Positions 41,898 through 51,769 of a DNA stretch of 64,000 nucleotides are shown in pieces; the first letter of the stretch is position 1, and the number at the start of each line of letters is the position of its first letter. Under the pieces are notes generated by a model. That model saw only the letters and a program-made list of their open reading frames with translations. It had not been told where the DNA came from and ran no database searches. A program made the position numbers and the translations under genes. Location of the stretch: NCBI GenBank assembly GCA_910586445.1, contig CAJUHV010000006.1, forward strand, positions 25,509-89,508. Direction: 5' to 3'. The stretch is from an uncultured Eubacterium sp. Its GTDB lineage: Bacteria > Bacillota > Clostridia > Lachnospirales > Lachnospiraceae.

Positions 41898-43742
41898 TTA
41901 GTTTCCTGTCAGTTTTTTCTTAACGGCCCTGGCTATTTTAAATATGCCTCGTCCTTTTAACAAGTTATTCTGCGCCACAACGCGGTCATAATCTGCTTTT
42001 AGTTCTGTAATATTGAAAAATCTGCGTTCCAGCAGGTTCACCATCTCCCGGTACGGAATCAGTCCGCCTGTCACATACTGCTGGAACCCCTCTTCCATCT
42101 GTGCATAGACTGCGGCTTCTTCCTGCGAAATGCCCGCTGCTGCCAGCAGCCTGTCCATCGTCAGTCCGTCATTATTTGGATTCTCATGATTGAGGAAAAA
42201 CAGTGTCCGGTAAATCACAAAATCCTGCGGTATTGGAAAGAAAAAAGTCCATTCATAATCAATCACATGCCATGTCCCGTCATCTGTGGTCAAAATATTC
42301 GGAAGGATCAGGTCTATATCGGATACCTCCGAGCAGGCTGCATTCTGAATCGCCGAAATCCCCGCAATATTTCCAAATACATGTGTAAATTCTTTTGTAA
42401 TCGTAAACGGTACTGTCTGACTGCTGTTTCTGATATATTGCCTGATCTTGTGCAGGATGTCAAAGACTTTTTTCAAATTTCCTGCTGCCGCTGCCTGCTC
42501 AACCTGTGTCTGCAGCGCTTTAGCATGCAGGTATTCAAATTCTGCATAAAGCTCTCCCTCTTCCTGCGTATGGAGCACACAATGGTTAAATTTTAAATCT
42601 GTCTGTTCATACTGCCTGCATAAACGCTCATAAGCCTCTGCAATATGCGCTATATGGCGGGCACCCTGCGGATACATCGGCCGCTTGCATACCCTGCGGC
42701 CGTTTAAATCCGTACGGACGGCAAGCTCCCTGCTGCGGTCAGAAGCGTATCTGACATATTCCGTCTCCTGCTTTATGCCTTCTCCGCCGTCATCTGCGGC
42801 AAGGCATAGATAAGAATTGGAAAAAAACGGAAACTGCCCTTCTTCTATAATACTGTCATACACCTTCTGCTCGTCAAATAACAGCAGCCTGTCATCTTCA
42901 TAATTTGCAATATTATAATTCAAATCTCCCTTTTTGGGAAGATGCCTGTCTGAATAAAGCTCGAGTGCAAAACGATAATCCGGGTACGGATAATAAAACT
43001 CCTGTTTTGTAAAGCCTGTCCGTCCAAGCAGATCTTCTAACGCCCTTTTCGAATACAGCTGTATTCCGGCATTTTCAAGTCCGGCAAAATATCTATTTGT
43101 ATGCGGCTCCTTATTGCCTGCCCAGTATTTTAATCCAAATTTATTTTCCGCAGCAAGCACAAGCATTCCTTTTGGTTTCAAATGTGCGCGGATGGTGCGC
43201 AGCAGCCGTTCTGCCCGGTCTGCCGGAAACGGGACGCCGATCAGCACGGCCAGGTCAAAGTCATCTGCAAGCTGCGCCTCACACTCGTCAAACGGCACCG
43301 CATAGATTGTCAGCTCTTTTTGTGCATGCCGTCTGGCATTGAGCCTGCTGAAATAAAGATTCTCTTCCTGGCAGGTGACTGCTGCCCCTTTTTTTAATAG
43401 CGCTGATGTAATCGATCCACATCCGGCTCCAAGCTCCAGCACCTTTGACTGCTTTGGAATATCCAGCCATTCGATGAGGCCGGCTCTGGACTCTGCCAGC
43501 TGATACATCGCCGTCCAGCTTTTACGGCTCGTAATCTGACTATGATAATCATCCTCGGAATAATTATGCACGATTTCTTCCAGCACCCGGATCTCTTTAT
43601 TCTCCAGATTCTCTTTATGCTTTAGATCCTCTTTATTCTCCAGATTCTCTTTATCAGGCTCCCCTGCCATAAATCCTTCCATATTATCCGGCAGAAAAAG
43701 CACGGTACTTCCAATCTTCTGACTTACCATCCCTAGTCGCAT
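41898..43742 (-). CDS. SAM-dependent methyltransferase fused to a kinase-like domain
   Basis: 614 residues. The N-terminal part carries a Glu/Lys/Asn repeat (about 30-55, ENLENKE copies). Residues about 90-240 form a class I methyltransferase with VLELGAGCGSITSALL as the SAM loop. The C-terminal half (about 320-600) has a kinase-like pattern, notably VSDIDLILPNILTTDDGTWH then VIDYEW, resembling the catalytic and metal-binding parts of aminoglycoside phosphotransferase or kinase folds. Methyltransferase-kinase fusions such as WbdD cap the end of ABC-exported O-antigens, and this cluster has a Wzm/Wzt-type exporter, so a chain-end-capping role is plausible but inferred. The start is uncertain: ATG 43742 or, five codons on, the ATG at 43730. 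Confidence 0.75.
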   Translation of the reverse strand: MRLGMVSQKIGSTVLFLPDNMEGFMAGEPDKENLENKEDLKHKENLENKEIRVLEEIVHNYSEDDYHSQITSRKSWTAMYQLAESRAGLIEWLDIPKQSKVLELGAGCGSITSALLKKGAAVTCQEENLYFSRLNARRHAQKELTIYAVPFDECEAQLADDFDLAVLIGVPFPADRAERLLRTIRAHLKPKGMLVLAAENKFGLKYWAGNKEPHTNRYFAGLENAGIQLYSKRALEDLLGRTGFTKQEFYYPYPDYRFALELYSDRHLPKKGDLNYNIANYEDDRLLLFDEQKVYDSIIEEGQFPFFSNSYLCLAADDGGEGIKQETEYVRYASDRSRELAVRTDLNGRRVCKRPMYPQGARHIAHIAEAYERLCRQYEQTDLKFNHCVLHTQEEGELYAEFEYLHAKALQTQVEQAAAAGNLKKVFDILHKIRQYIRNSSQTVPFTITKEFTHVFGNIAGISAIQNAACSEVSDIDLILPNILTTDDGTWHVIDYEWTFFFPIPQDFVIYRTLFFLNHENPNNDGLTMDRLLAAAGISQEEAAVYAQMEEGFQQYVTGGLIPYREMVNLLERRFFNITELKADYDRVVAQNNLLKGRGIFKIARAVKKKLTGN

Positions 43743-43778
43743 CCCTCTTATATCGAATCAGCCTCCGCCTGCGTCAAA

Positions 43779-44110
43779 TCTGCATAAAACCTATATCCGT
43801 TCTATAACTTATCTGCATAGAACCTGTATTAGTTCTATGACAGGCCTTCATGTAACTTGTATCAGTTTTACTGCGGATCTCATATAATCTGTATCGAATT
43901 TATAACATATCCATATGAGACCAGTATTAGTTCTATAATCAGATCTTCATGTAACCTGCAGCAATTCTATCGTAGATCTGCATGAAGCCTGTATCAATTT
44001 ATAACATATCCACATGAAACCTGTATTAGTTCTATAACTTATCTGCATGAAGCTTATATCCGTTCTGCTGCATACCTGCATGAAATTTTATTATGATTTC
44101 ATTCTTTTCC
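43779..44110. repeat. About ten copies of a degenerate 33-bp tandem repeat
   Basis: Units such as TCTGCATGAAGCCTGTATCA plus ATTTATAACATA repeat at 32-34 bp and fill the spacer between rfbC and the methyltransferase gene. Most copies differ at several positions. No gene is seen in this stretch. The array runs almost to the start of the downstream gene. Confidence 0.85.
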
Positions 44111-44119
44111 GCAACGGGT

Positions 44120-44683
44120 CTAGCTGCGGTACGTTTCCGTAAAAGCGCGGATGCCGCCCCATTGTCTGTCCTTCTCAGCCATAATCAGCTCCATATCATC
44201 TGGAACCGGCCAGTCAATCCCGATATCCGGGTCGTTATAAATCAGCCCGCCTTCATCATTTGGGTGATAAAAGTCTGTGCATTTATATGCAAACTCTGCA
44301 TAATCCGACAGCACGACAAAGCCATGTGCAAAATCCTTAGGAATAAAAAACTGCTTTTTATTTTCCTCGGAGAGTTTGACGCCATGCCACCTGCCATAAG
44401 TCTTTGACCCTCTGCGCAGGTCTACTGCCACATCAAATACTTCTCCGCGGATTACGCGTACCAGCTTATCCTGCGGGTACTGAATCTGAAAATGCAGCCC
44501 GCGCAGCACGCCTTTCTTTGAAGCAGACTGATTGTCCTGTACAAATACTGCGTCAATGCCTGCCGCTTTAAAATCATTATAATTATATGTTTCCATAAAA
44601 TAGCCGCGGGCATCCCCGAATACAGTCGGCTCAATAACCAGCAGGCCCTCTATATCACATGTAGTTACTTTGATCTTTCCCAT
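44120..44683 (-). CDS. rfbC: dTDP-4-dehydrorhamnose 3,5-epimerase
   Basis: 187 residues from ATG 44681-44683 with GGAAGGA upstream. RmlC cupin signatures are IEPTVFGDARGYFMETYN, FVQDNQSASKKGVLRGLHFQ, GEVFDVAVDLRRGSKTYG and IPKDFAHGFVVLSD. It epimerises dTDP-4-keto-6-deoxyglucose at C3 and C5, the third step to dTDP-L-rhamnose. It follows rfbA, with rfbB and rfbD further upstream in the same direction. Confidence 0.96.
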   Translation of the reverse strand: MGKIKVTTCDIEGLLVIEPTVFGDARGYFMETYNYNDFKAAGIDAVFVQDNQSASKKGVLRGLHFQIQYPQDKLVRVIRGEVFDVAVDLRRGSKTYGRWHGVKLSEENKKQFFIPKDFAHGFVVLSDYAEFAYKCTDFYHPNDEGGLIYNDPDIGIDWPVPDDMELIMAEKDRQWGGIRAFTETYRS

Positions 44684-44714
44684 CTTTTTTCCTTCCCATT
44701 CTGTATGCTGCCGA

Positions 44715-45584
44715 TCACAGTCCCTGTGCAATGTCCATCAAATACTGTCCGTAATTTGTCTTTAATAATGGCTGTGCCAATGCAATCAGCTGCTCGCGGT
44801 CAATAAATCCGCATTTGTATGCAATCTCTTCGATACATGAAATATACCGTCCCTGCCGCTTTTGTACTGCCGCAACAAAGTCTGCCGCATCCAGCAGGGA
44901 ATCATGCGTCCCTGTATCCAGCCATGCAAAGCCGCGCCCCAGAGTCTCTACCTTCAGCTGTCCGCGTTTTAAATATTCCTCGTTTACGGAAGTGATTTCG
45001 ATCTCGCCTCTTGCCGAAGGTTTTACATTTTTGGCGATTTCTACCACCTGATTGTCATAAAAATACAGTCCCGGCACCGCATAATTGGACTTTGGCTGCT
45101 TAGGCTTTTCTTCGATCGAAAGAGCCCTGCCCTGCTCGTCGAACTCTACAACCCCGTATTCCCTAGGGTCTCTGACATAATAGCCGAAGATCACCGCGCC
45201 TTCGTTTATGCCGGCTGCGGATTTGAGCACCCTCGAAAAGCTCTGCCCGTAAAAAATATTGTCTCCGAGCACAAGCGCCGCCGGATCGTTTCCGATAAAC
45301 TGCTCGCCGATCAAAAATGCGTCGGCAAGCCCGCGCGGTTCTGTCTGCACGGCATAACACATATTCAGCCCCAGCTGGCTGCCGTCTCCAAACAGGTCTT
45401 CGAAAATAGACAGGTCCCTCTGTGTAGAGATAACCAGAATATCCCGTATGCCCGAAAGCATCAGCGTAGACAGCGGATAATAAATCATAGGCTTGTCATA
45501 CACCGGCATGATCTGTTTTGAGATCGATTTTGTCAGCGGATATAGTCTTGTGCCGGAACCTCCGGCAAGTATAATTCCCTTCAT
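44715..45584 (-). CDS. rfbA: Glucose-1-phosphate thymidylyltransferase
   Basis: 289 residues, full length for RmlA. The nucleotide loop [16 protein letters not shown], then [56 protein letters not shown] and [14 protein letters not shown] are diagnostic. It makes dTDP-glucose from glucose-1-phosphate and dTTP, the committed step to dTDP-rhamnose. Confidence 0.97.
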   Translation of the reverse strand: MKGIILAGGSGTRLYPLTKSISKQIMPVYDKPMIYYPLSTLMLSGIRDILVISTQRDLSIFEDLFGDGSQLGLNMCYAVQTEPRGLADAFLIGEQFIGNDPAALVLGDNIFYGQSFSRVLKSAAGINEGAVIFGYYVRDPREYGVVEFDEQGRALSIEEKPKQPKSNYAVPGLYFYDNQVVEIAKNVKPSARGEIEITSVNEEYLKRGQLKVETLGRGFAWLDTGTHDSLLDAADFVAAVQKRQGRYISCIEEIAYKCGFIDREQLIALAQPLLKTNYGQYLMDIAQGL

Positions 45585-45623
45585 TACTTTAATCTCCTTT
45601 AAATTTTCCTGTAAAGGCAGCCG

Positions 45624-48137
45624 TTATTTTAACAGCTCAATCCTTCTTAAAGAAAAATCCTGATATCTTCTCGTCAGGTTCGGGTTATAATACGGATCTC
45701 CGGCGCTGATCAAATCCGCCCATCTGGCCGTAAATAAATCTACTTCTTTATTATAACGCGCCAGCTTCTCTGCCGTATTTTCCACCCCTCTTGATTTATA
45801 TTCATAATGGTGCAGCATGGCAAACGGATTGTATACGACAAGCCTGCCCGTATCCCTGACTTTTAAACAGTAGTCAATATCATTGTATGCAATCTGCAGA
45901 TTTCCATCCATGCCGCCGACTTCTTCAAAGACACTCTTTTTTGTCATCAGGCAGGCTGCGGTGACGGCACTGTAATCCTGCGGACAGAAAATCCGGTTCT
46001 GATATCCCCCGTTTTCTTTTGGAAATCCTTGAAACCCTTCGCCGCATATGCCTCCCAGTCCTACAATAACCCCTGCATGCTGAATCGTATCGTCAAAATA
46101 GAACAATCTCGCACCGCATATGCCTACATCCTCACGCATGCAGTAGCCCAGCATCTCTTCCATAAAATCAGGAGTAATCACTTCCGTATCGTTATTCAGC
46201 AGCAGAATGTAAGAGCCTTTGGACTGTGCCACGCCGAAATTGGTTATTTTCGAATAATTAAACTCTTCCTTCCAGTATACCACGCGTACACGCTGATCCT
46301 GCTCCTGCAGCTTTTTATAATATGCAAACGTACTTTCCTCAGCACTGTTGTTTTCTATAATTACAATTTCATAATTAGGATATGTGCACTTTTTAAGCAC
46401 GGACTGCACGCACGTATCCAAATCATCTATATGATCCTTGTTTGGGATATTGACGGACACCATAGGCGTCTCATCCCATTGATATGTCGTATGATAAATG
46501 CCCGGCGTCTGCGACGGCGAAGCATATGCAGGTATCCCCTGCCTTTTATAATGTGCATTTAAAATAACCTGACCTGCTCCGTGCGGCTGCCTGCCGGTTT
46601 CCCGCTGATGATAGACTACACGCTGCAGATGCACGACCAACGAGGCAGCTTCGGCAGCGCGCAGGTAATAATCATAAGACGCCTCGTTCGCATATGCGGC
46701 ATTCCATGCACCGATTTTGCTTACAAGATCCGCACGCAGCAGCACCATGTGCCCCAGATAATTCATCGCACGCAGCATATCAATATTAAAATCAGATTTA
46801 AATACCGGCTTACTGTACAGCTTGCCGTCCTCAGACAGCTGGTCTTCGTCTGTATAACACATGTCTGCCTTTGGACAGTGCCGGATCAGCTCCAGACAGC
46901 TGTATAACGCATCTGGTTCTAACGTATCAGACGGCGCGAGCAGCACTGTCCATATTTTCTTCGCATGTAAGTCCTGTTCTGACAGCTCTTTCGTACCCGC
47001 ATCCGGCCCCTCTGCGGCAGTGCAGTCAAATGCATGCCGCCCGCCGATCCACGAAAACGCCTGCGCGATTTTATGCTGGCTGCTTTGCTGGCCGGCACTT
47101 TCCAAAAATATAATCTTGTTTTCAGAAATAATTCCATGCAGGCGTTCTTTTGCATTTTGTATTTCCGCCTGCGCACATACAATAATCCATTTCCAGTTTG
47201 TATAAGTCTGATTTTTCATAGACACTGCAGCTGCTGTAAAATAATGGAAATCCTTATACGGCGTAACCACATATACAAGCGGAACAGTGCTCCCCCTGTG
47301 CTGTGATTCCTGCATCTTCTGTCTCTGACTTGCCAGCTGAGCTTCAGACGGCATATTTTTCTGACGCCATTTTGTATAATTGCCGGTATCTCCGACCAGC
47401 TCATACAGTTCATTGACTGCGCGTTTGCATGTTTTCTTTATGCCGTTGCGCTTCATATAATATTGTGCTTTTTTTACATACAGTATCACACGGTTTTTAT
47501 CTACCGGGCGGAACTGATGCATGACAGAACGCTCCCCGTCTGTAATCTGCAGTATCATTTTTTTCCTGCCGTTGACGGGCACTGTCACGCTGAACCCGCT
47601 GTCATACAAGCCGTCTGTCTCGCGGTACTCCAGTGCCACATCTGGTTTTGGAAAATGGCTGACCTCGCATTTGACCGGTACATCCATGCGGTCAAAGACA
47701 TTGATTTTAATCGGCTTTTTCGAAGCTGCCCATCCGCTTATGACACAGCTGGCACCTGTAGACTGCACATTGGTAATCCGGTAATTCAGCTGGCCGCGCA
47801 GCCGAAGCAGCTGCGGCACGCCGCGCTCAAAAAACAGCCTGCCGTCCGCAAGGCGTGCATGCAGCTTATGAAACCTGGCAAAATCCTTGGGCAGCTTTGC
47901 ACTGATTACATATTCCTTTGACACCTTCAGATCGTATTTGGCATATTTTTGCCGTACAGACTCATCCTCCAGACATACTACATGCGTATCCAGACGCTGA
48001 TTGTCCAAATATACTTCAAAACAGTCTTTTCCTGCCTGGAAATCTCTGTCTTCTCCGTCAAACCAGCCGATCAGTACATACCTGCTGCTGCTTTCTATAT
48101 GAAAATGTCCCTCCTGTACTACAAATCTGCCATTCAT
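45624..48137 (-). CDS. Two-domain family 2 glycosyltransferase with N-terminal beta-sandwich regions
   Basis: 837 residues. The first 230 residues hold two beta-rich modules (for example RYVLIGWFDGEDRDFQAGKD and CVISGWAASKKPIKINVFDR), possibly glycan-binding. The first GT-A region (about 290-520) contains LVYVVTPYKDFHYFTAAAVS and YTDEDQLS and looks divergent. The second (about 565-790) is complete: VSVNIPNKDHIDDLDTCVQS, VIIENNSAEEST, ILLLNNDTEV, FEEVGGMDGNLQIAYNDIDY. This layout is common in rhamnan and wall-polysaccharide synthesis. It lies between rfbB and rfbA, so rhamnosyl transfer is likely (inference). Confidence 0.88.
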   Translation of the reverse strand: MNGRFVVQEGHFHIESSSRYVLIGWFDGEDRDFQAGKDCFEVYLDNQRLDTHVVCLEDESVRQKYAKYDLKVSKEYVISAKLPKDFARFHKLHARLADGRLFFERGVPQLLRLRGQLNYRITNVQSTGASCVISGWAASKKPIKINVFDRMDVPVKCEVSHFPKPDVALEYRETDGLYDSGFSVTVPVNGRKKMILQITDGERSVMHQFRPVDKNRVILYVKKAQYYMKRNGIKKTCKRAVNELYELVGDTGNYTKWRQKNMPSEAQLASQRQKMQESQHRGSTVPLVYVVTPYKDFHYFTAAAVSMKNQTYTNWKWIIVCAQAEIQNAKERLHGIISENKIIFLESAGQQSSQHKIAQAFSWIGGRHAFDCTAAEGPDAGTKELSEQDLHAKKIWTVLLAPSDTLEPDALYSCLELIRHCPKADMCYTDEDQLSEDGKLYSKPVFKSDFNIDMLRAMNYLGHMVLLRADLVSKIGAWNAAYANEASYDYYLRAAEAASLVVHLQRVVYHQRETGRQPHGAGQVILNAHYKRQGIPAYASPSQTPGIYHTTYQWDETPMVSVNIPNKDHIDDLDTCVQSVLKKCTYPNYEIVIIENNSAEESTFAYYKKLQEQDQRVRVVYWKEEFNYSKITNFGVAQSKGSYILLLNNDTEVITPDFMEEMLGYCMREDVGICGARLFYFDDTIQHAGVIVGLGGICGEGFQGFPKENGGYQNRIFCPQDYSAVTAACLMTKKSVFEEVGGMDGNLQIAYNDIDYCLKVRDTGRLVVYNPFAMLHHYEYKSRGVENTAEKLARYNKEVDLFTARWADLISAGDPYYNPNLTRRYQDFSLRRIELLK

Positions 48138-48161
48138 AGAATCATACGTCCTTATTTATCC

Positions 48162-49244
48162 TTACTTATCCTTATACATCTCTTCATAATATTTCTGATA
48201 ATCACCGCTGGTAATATTTTTCATCCAGTCTTCATGGGCAAAGTACCAGGCAATTGTCTTTTTAATGCCTTCTGCAAACATCGTCTCAGGCTCCCACCCG
48301 ATCTGCTCTTTGATTTTATCTGGAGCAATCGCATAACGCAGGTCATGTCCCTTACGATCTTCTACATAGGTAATGAGGTCTTTGCTGACCAGTTTTCTGC
48401 GCTCGTCATCTTCCGGCAGCATTTCCAATAACGCTTCGATAATAATGTTTACAATTTCTATATTCTGCTTCTCATTATGCCCGCCGATATTGTATGTCTC
48501 TCCGAGCTTTCCCTTCTCCTGTACCAGATCAATCGCCTTTGCATGGTCATCTACGTACAGCCAGTCACGGACATTTTTCCCGTCCCCATAGACCGGCAGC
48601 TTTCTGCCGCAGAGTGCATTATTAATCATAAGCGGAATCAGTTTTTCTGGAAACTGGTACGGCCCATAGTTATTGGAACAGTTTGTAATATTTGCAGGAA
48701 AATGATATGTGTCTATATAGGACTTTACCAAAAAATCGGAGGCAGCCTTGCTGGCACTATACGGACTGTGCGGATCGTACGGCGTCGTCTCATAAAAATA
48801 TCCGCCGTCCTGATCTAGGGAGCCATATACTTCGTCGGTAGACACATGCAGGAATTTCTTTCCTTCCTGATAGCTCCCGTCCGGCAGCTCCCATGCCGCT
48901 TTGGCACAGTTTAACATAACTGCCGTGCCCATTACATTGGTCTGCACAAAAATCTCCGGATTGCGTATGCTCCGGTCTACATGCGACTCTGCCGCAAAAT
49001 GCACGACGCGGTCAATGTCGTTTTGTGAAAATATATCAGAAACTGCCTCTTTATCGCAGATATCTGCTTTTATAAACGTATAATTATCCCTATGCTCCAC
49101 ATCCTTCAGATTTTCCAGATTTCCGGCATAAGTCAGTGCATCTACGTTAATAATCCGTATTTCATTGTCGTATCTGCGGAACATATACTGGATATAATTA
49201 GACCCGATAAATCCGGCTCCGCCTGTCACTAAATAAGTTCTCAT
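48162..49244 (-). CDS. rfbB: dTDP-glucose 4,6-dehydratase
   Basis: 360 residues. The NAD-binding loop is YLVTGGAGFIGSNYIQYMF; VDALTYAGNLENL, HFAAESHVDRSI, STDEVYGSL and the catalytic YSASKAASD (Tyr/Lys) mark RmlB, as do NCSNNYGPYQFPEKLIPL and RDWLYVDDHAKAI. It converts dTDP-glucose to dTDP-4-keto-6-deoxyglucose. It lies downstream of rfbD and upstream of the large glycosyltransferase. Confidence 0.97.
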   Translation of the reverse strand: MRTYLVTGGAGFIGSNYIQYMFRRYDNEIRIINVDALTYAGNLENLKDVEHRDNYTFIKADICDKEAVSDIFSQNDIDRVVHFAAESHVDRSIRNPEIFVQTNVMGTAVMLNCAKAAWELPDGSYQEGKKFLHVSTDEVYGSLDQDGGYFYETTPYDPHSPYSASKAASDFLVKSYIDTYHFPANITNCSNNYGPYQFPEKLIPLMINNALCGRKLPVYGDGKNVRDWLYVDDHAKAIDLVQEKGKLGETYNIGGHNEKQNIEIVNIIIEALLEMLPEDDERRKLVSKDLITYVEDRKGHDLRYAIAPDKIKEQIGWEPETMFAEGIKKTIAWYFAHEDWMKNITSGDYQKYYEEMYKDK

Positions 49245-49293
49245 AATTTTTCGTCTTCTCCTTACCGGCAGTTATAACTATATATTATTATGA

Positions 49294-50139
49294 CTACAAT
49301 ATGGTCTTCATATACACACTTAATGCATCTTTCCAGTCCATCATCTGAAAATCTGTTGTCATGCGCAGCATGTAATTGTCCAGAATCGAATATGCCGGCC
49401 TTTTTGCTGCTGCGCCGAATTCTTCTGTCGTAATATGATTTACTTTTGTATTTTTTCCGGCCTGTCTAAAGATTTCTTCTGCAAATTCTGCCCAGCTGCA
49501 GTATCCTTCGCATGTGCCGTGAAACAGCCCATAATTTTCTGTCGGTTCCAATATATGGATCATTTTTGCCAGCTCGGCCGCGCTCGTCGGCGTACCGACC
49601 TGATCTTTTACGACGCTTACCTGATCATGAGACTGGGCAAGGCGCAGCATCGTACCTACAAAATTTTTGCCTTCTCCGTACAGCCATGCCGTCCGGATGA
49701 TAAAATAACGGTCTGCAAACTCCCGCACAAACTGTTCGCCTGCCAGCTTTGTAGAACCGTACACATTTTGCGGATCTGGCTGGTCCGTCTCGACATAAGG
49801 CCTGTCGGCTTCACCGGAAAACACATAATCTGTCGATATCTGAAACAGCTTTGCGCCGGCCCTGCCTGCAGCAATGCCAAGGTTGCGCGGGCCGATCGCA
49901 TTAATCCGAAAAGCCTTGTCATATTCACTTTCACACAAATCAACTGCTGTTAACGCTCCACAGTTAATAATTACATCCGGCTTTTTCTCGTCCACCAGAT
50001 TTAAGACTGCCTCCAGATCTGTAATATCTACTTCAGGCACATCGGTATTGATGATTTCTACCTGCTCGCTTTCGTACTCTTTGTTCAATGCGCGTCCCAG
50101 CTGTCCGCCGCATCCGGTAATCAACAGTTTCTTCATCAT
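49294..50139 (-). CDS. rfbD: dTDP-4-dehydrorhamnose reductase
   Basis: 281 residues. The Rossmann start LLITGCGGQLGRALNKEY, then PDVIINCGALTAVDLCE, QISTDYVFSGEAD and NVYGSTKLAGEQFV (Tyr/Lys) fit RmlD. It reduces the keto sugar to dTDP-L-rhamnose using NAD(P)H. The start touches the HPr stop codon, and the HPr end supplies its ribosome site (AGGAG), indicating tight co-expression. Confidence 0.96.
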   Translation of the reverse strand: MMKKLLITGCGGQLGRALNKEYESEQVEIINTDVPEVDITDLEAVLNLVDEKKPDVIINCGALTAVDLCESEYDKAFRINAIGPRNLGIAAGRAGAKLFQISTDYVFSGEADRPYVETDQPDPQNVYGSTKLAGEQFVREFADRYFIIRTAWLYGEGKNFVGTMLRLAQSHDQVSVVKDQVGTPTSAAELAKMIHILEPTENYGLFHGTCEGYCSWAEFAEEIFRQAGKNTKVNHITTEEFGAAAKRPAYSILDNYMLRMTTDFQMMDWKDALSVYMKTIL

Positions 50140-50406
50140 TTACTCTCCTAATCCTGACTCAATCAAAGCTACCATTTCTTTTAATGCAATCTCTTCATCC
50201 TCGCCCTCGCATATGAGTTCGATTTCATCTCCGCTCTTGATGCAGGCCCCCAGCACGCTCAATACACTTTTTGCATTTGCGATATTTTCCCCGCCGTATT
50301 TAAACGTAATGACAGAACCGTAATCAATCGCACTCTTACATAAAACCCCTGCAGGCCGAAGGTGCAGGCCCGTAGGATTTTTTATCTTTACTTTTTGACT
50401 TACCAT
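50140..50406 (-). CDS. HPr-family phosphocarrier protein
   Basis: 88 residues with the phosphorylated His15 in NPTGLHLRPAG and a serine site region NAKSVLSVLG (Ser47) typical of Gram-positive HPr. Such proteins carry phosphate from enzyme I to sugar permeases and, when Ser-phosphorylated, act in catabolite repression. The site LHLRPAG differs from the common LHARPA. It sits between glmM and rfbD, without enzyme I or PTS permeases. It could be a second HPr-like protein (Crh-like, though the His is retained) linking carbon status to envelope synthesis; that is inference. Confidence 0.88.
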   Translation of the reverse strand: MVSQKVKIKNPTGLHLRPAGVLCKSAIDYGSVITFKYGGENIANAKSVLSVLGACIKSGDEIELICEGEDEEIALKEMVALIESGLGE

Positions 50407-50417
50407 ATTAATTACCC

Positions 50418-51767
50418 CTATAACATTATTTTTGTAATTAGTTCAGCCAGTTTTTCGGCTTCTTTATCAATCTCTTTTTGGTCTTTTCCTTCGATCATAA
50501 CACGTACTAACGGCTCCGTGCCGGATGGACGGATCAGTACACGGCCTTCCCCATTAAACCTCTGCTCCAGCTTTTCGATTGCCTCCGCAATTTCTGCATA
50601 TTCCATATAATGTTCTTTTTTATGGTTCGGCACCTTCGCATTGACCAGCGCCTGTGGATAGATTTCCATGACAGAGGCAAGCTCTGACAGCTTTTTCTTT
50701 GTATCAGCCATTACCTGCAGCACATGCAGTGCGCTCAAAAGCCCGTCTCCGGTTGTATTATCATCCAGGAAAATAATATGGCCGGACTGCTCTCCCCCGA
50801 TATTGTAGCCGTTTTCCCTCATGTTTTCGAGTACGTAGCGGTCGCCAACTTTTGTCTTTTCAATATGAATGCCGTTCTCCCTTCCAAATATTGTAAACCC
50901 TAAATTTGTCATAACTGTGACCACTATGGTATCTTTTTTCAAAGTTCCCTTCTGCTTCATATAATTGCCGCAGATTGCCATCAGCTGGTCGCCGTCTACG
51001 ATATTTCCCTGCTCATCGACAGTCAGCAGGCGGTCGGCATCTCCGTCAAAAGCCAGGCCGATATCCGCCTTTTCATAAACTACACGTGCTTTCAGCTCAT
51101 CCATATGGGTCGAACCGCAGTTTGCATTGATATTTGTTCCGTCCGGATGAATATGAATCGGAATTAAATCTGCCCCCAGCTCTCTTAATGCTTTTATGGA
51201 GGTATAATAAGCAGCCCCCTCTGCACAGTCCGCTACGATTTTTAATCCATGCAGATCGACCGGCACACATCTTTTGATAAACTCTACATATTCATCGCGG
51301 ATATCAAACCGATAATCGATCCTGCCTACGCCTGAACCGACCGGCAGCGTGACATCCTTCATATGGTTTCTAATCAGCGCCTCAATCTCGTCTTCCAGTT
51401 CGTCCGACAGCTTATATCCGTCTCCGTTAAAAAACTTAATCCCGTTAAATTCCATCGGATTATGAGAAGCAGAAATCATAACTCCCGCATCCACTTTATG
51501 CCGTTTCGTCAGATAAGCAACTGCCGGTGTCGGAATCACGCCTACATAGATCGCATTCGCCCCTACCGAGCATATACCCGCCATCAGCGCATTGGCAAGC
51601 ATGCCGCCGGATATGCGTGTATCACATCCGACAATCAGGGTCGGCTGATGCTCCTTTTCCCTTGTCAGCACATATGCGCCTGCCTGCCCCAGCTGTGTTG
51701 CCAGCTCGATTGTCAGTTCTGCACCTGCAACGCCTCTGACACCATCTGTTCCAAACATTCTGCCCAT
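50418..51767 (-). CDS. glmM: Phosphoglucosamine mutase
   Basis: 449 residues. FGTDGVRGVAG at the start, the active-site Ser101 in MISASHNPMEFNGIK, metal loop DGDADR and the sugar-phosphate loop IRPSGTEPLVRVM are all present. It turns glucosamine-6-phosphate into glucosamine-1-phosphate, the step after GlmS. It starts 2 bp after the YbbR-domain gene, giving the conserved cdaA-cdaR-glmM order of Firmicutes. Confidence 0.97.
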   Translation of the reverse strand: MGRMFGTDGVRGVAGAELTIELATQLGQAGAYVLTREKEHQPTLIVGCDTRISGGMLANALMAGICSVGANAIYVGVIPTPAVAYLTKRHKVDAGVMISASHNPMEFNGIKFFNGDGYKLSDELEDEIEALIRNHMKDVTLPVGSGVGRIDYRFDIRDEYVEFIKRCVPVDLHGLKIVADCAEGAAYYTSIKALRELGADLIPIHIHPDGTNINANCGSTHMDELKARVVYEKADIGLAFDGDADRLLTVDEQGNIVDGDQLMAICGNYMKQKGTLKKDTIVVTVMTNLGFTIFGRENGIHIEKTKVGDRYVLENMRENGYNIGGEQSGHIIFLDDNTTGDGLLSALHVLQVMADTKKKLSELASVMEIYPQALVNAKVPNHKKEHYMEYAEIAEAIEKLEQRFNGEGRVLIRPSGTEPLVRVMIEGKDQKEIDKEAEKLAELITKIML

Positions 51768-51769
51768 TG

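Noticed and set aside
44684..44731. Longer rfbC start overlapping rfbA
   Set aside because: The downstream ATG at 44681-44683 has the ribosome site and gives the normal RmlC length.
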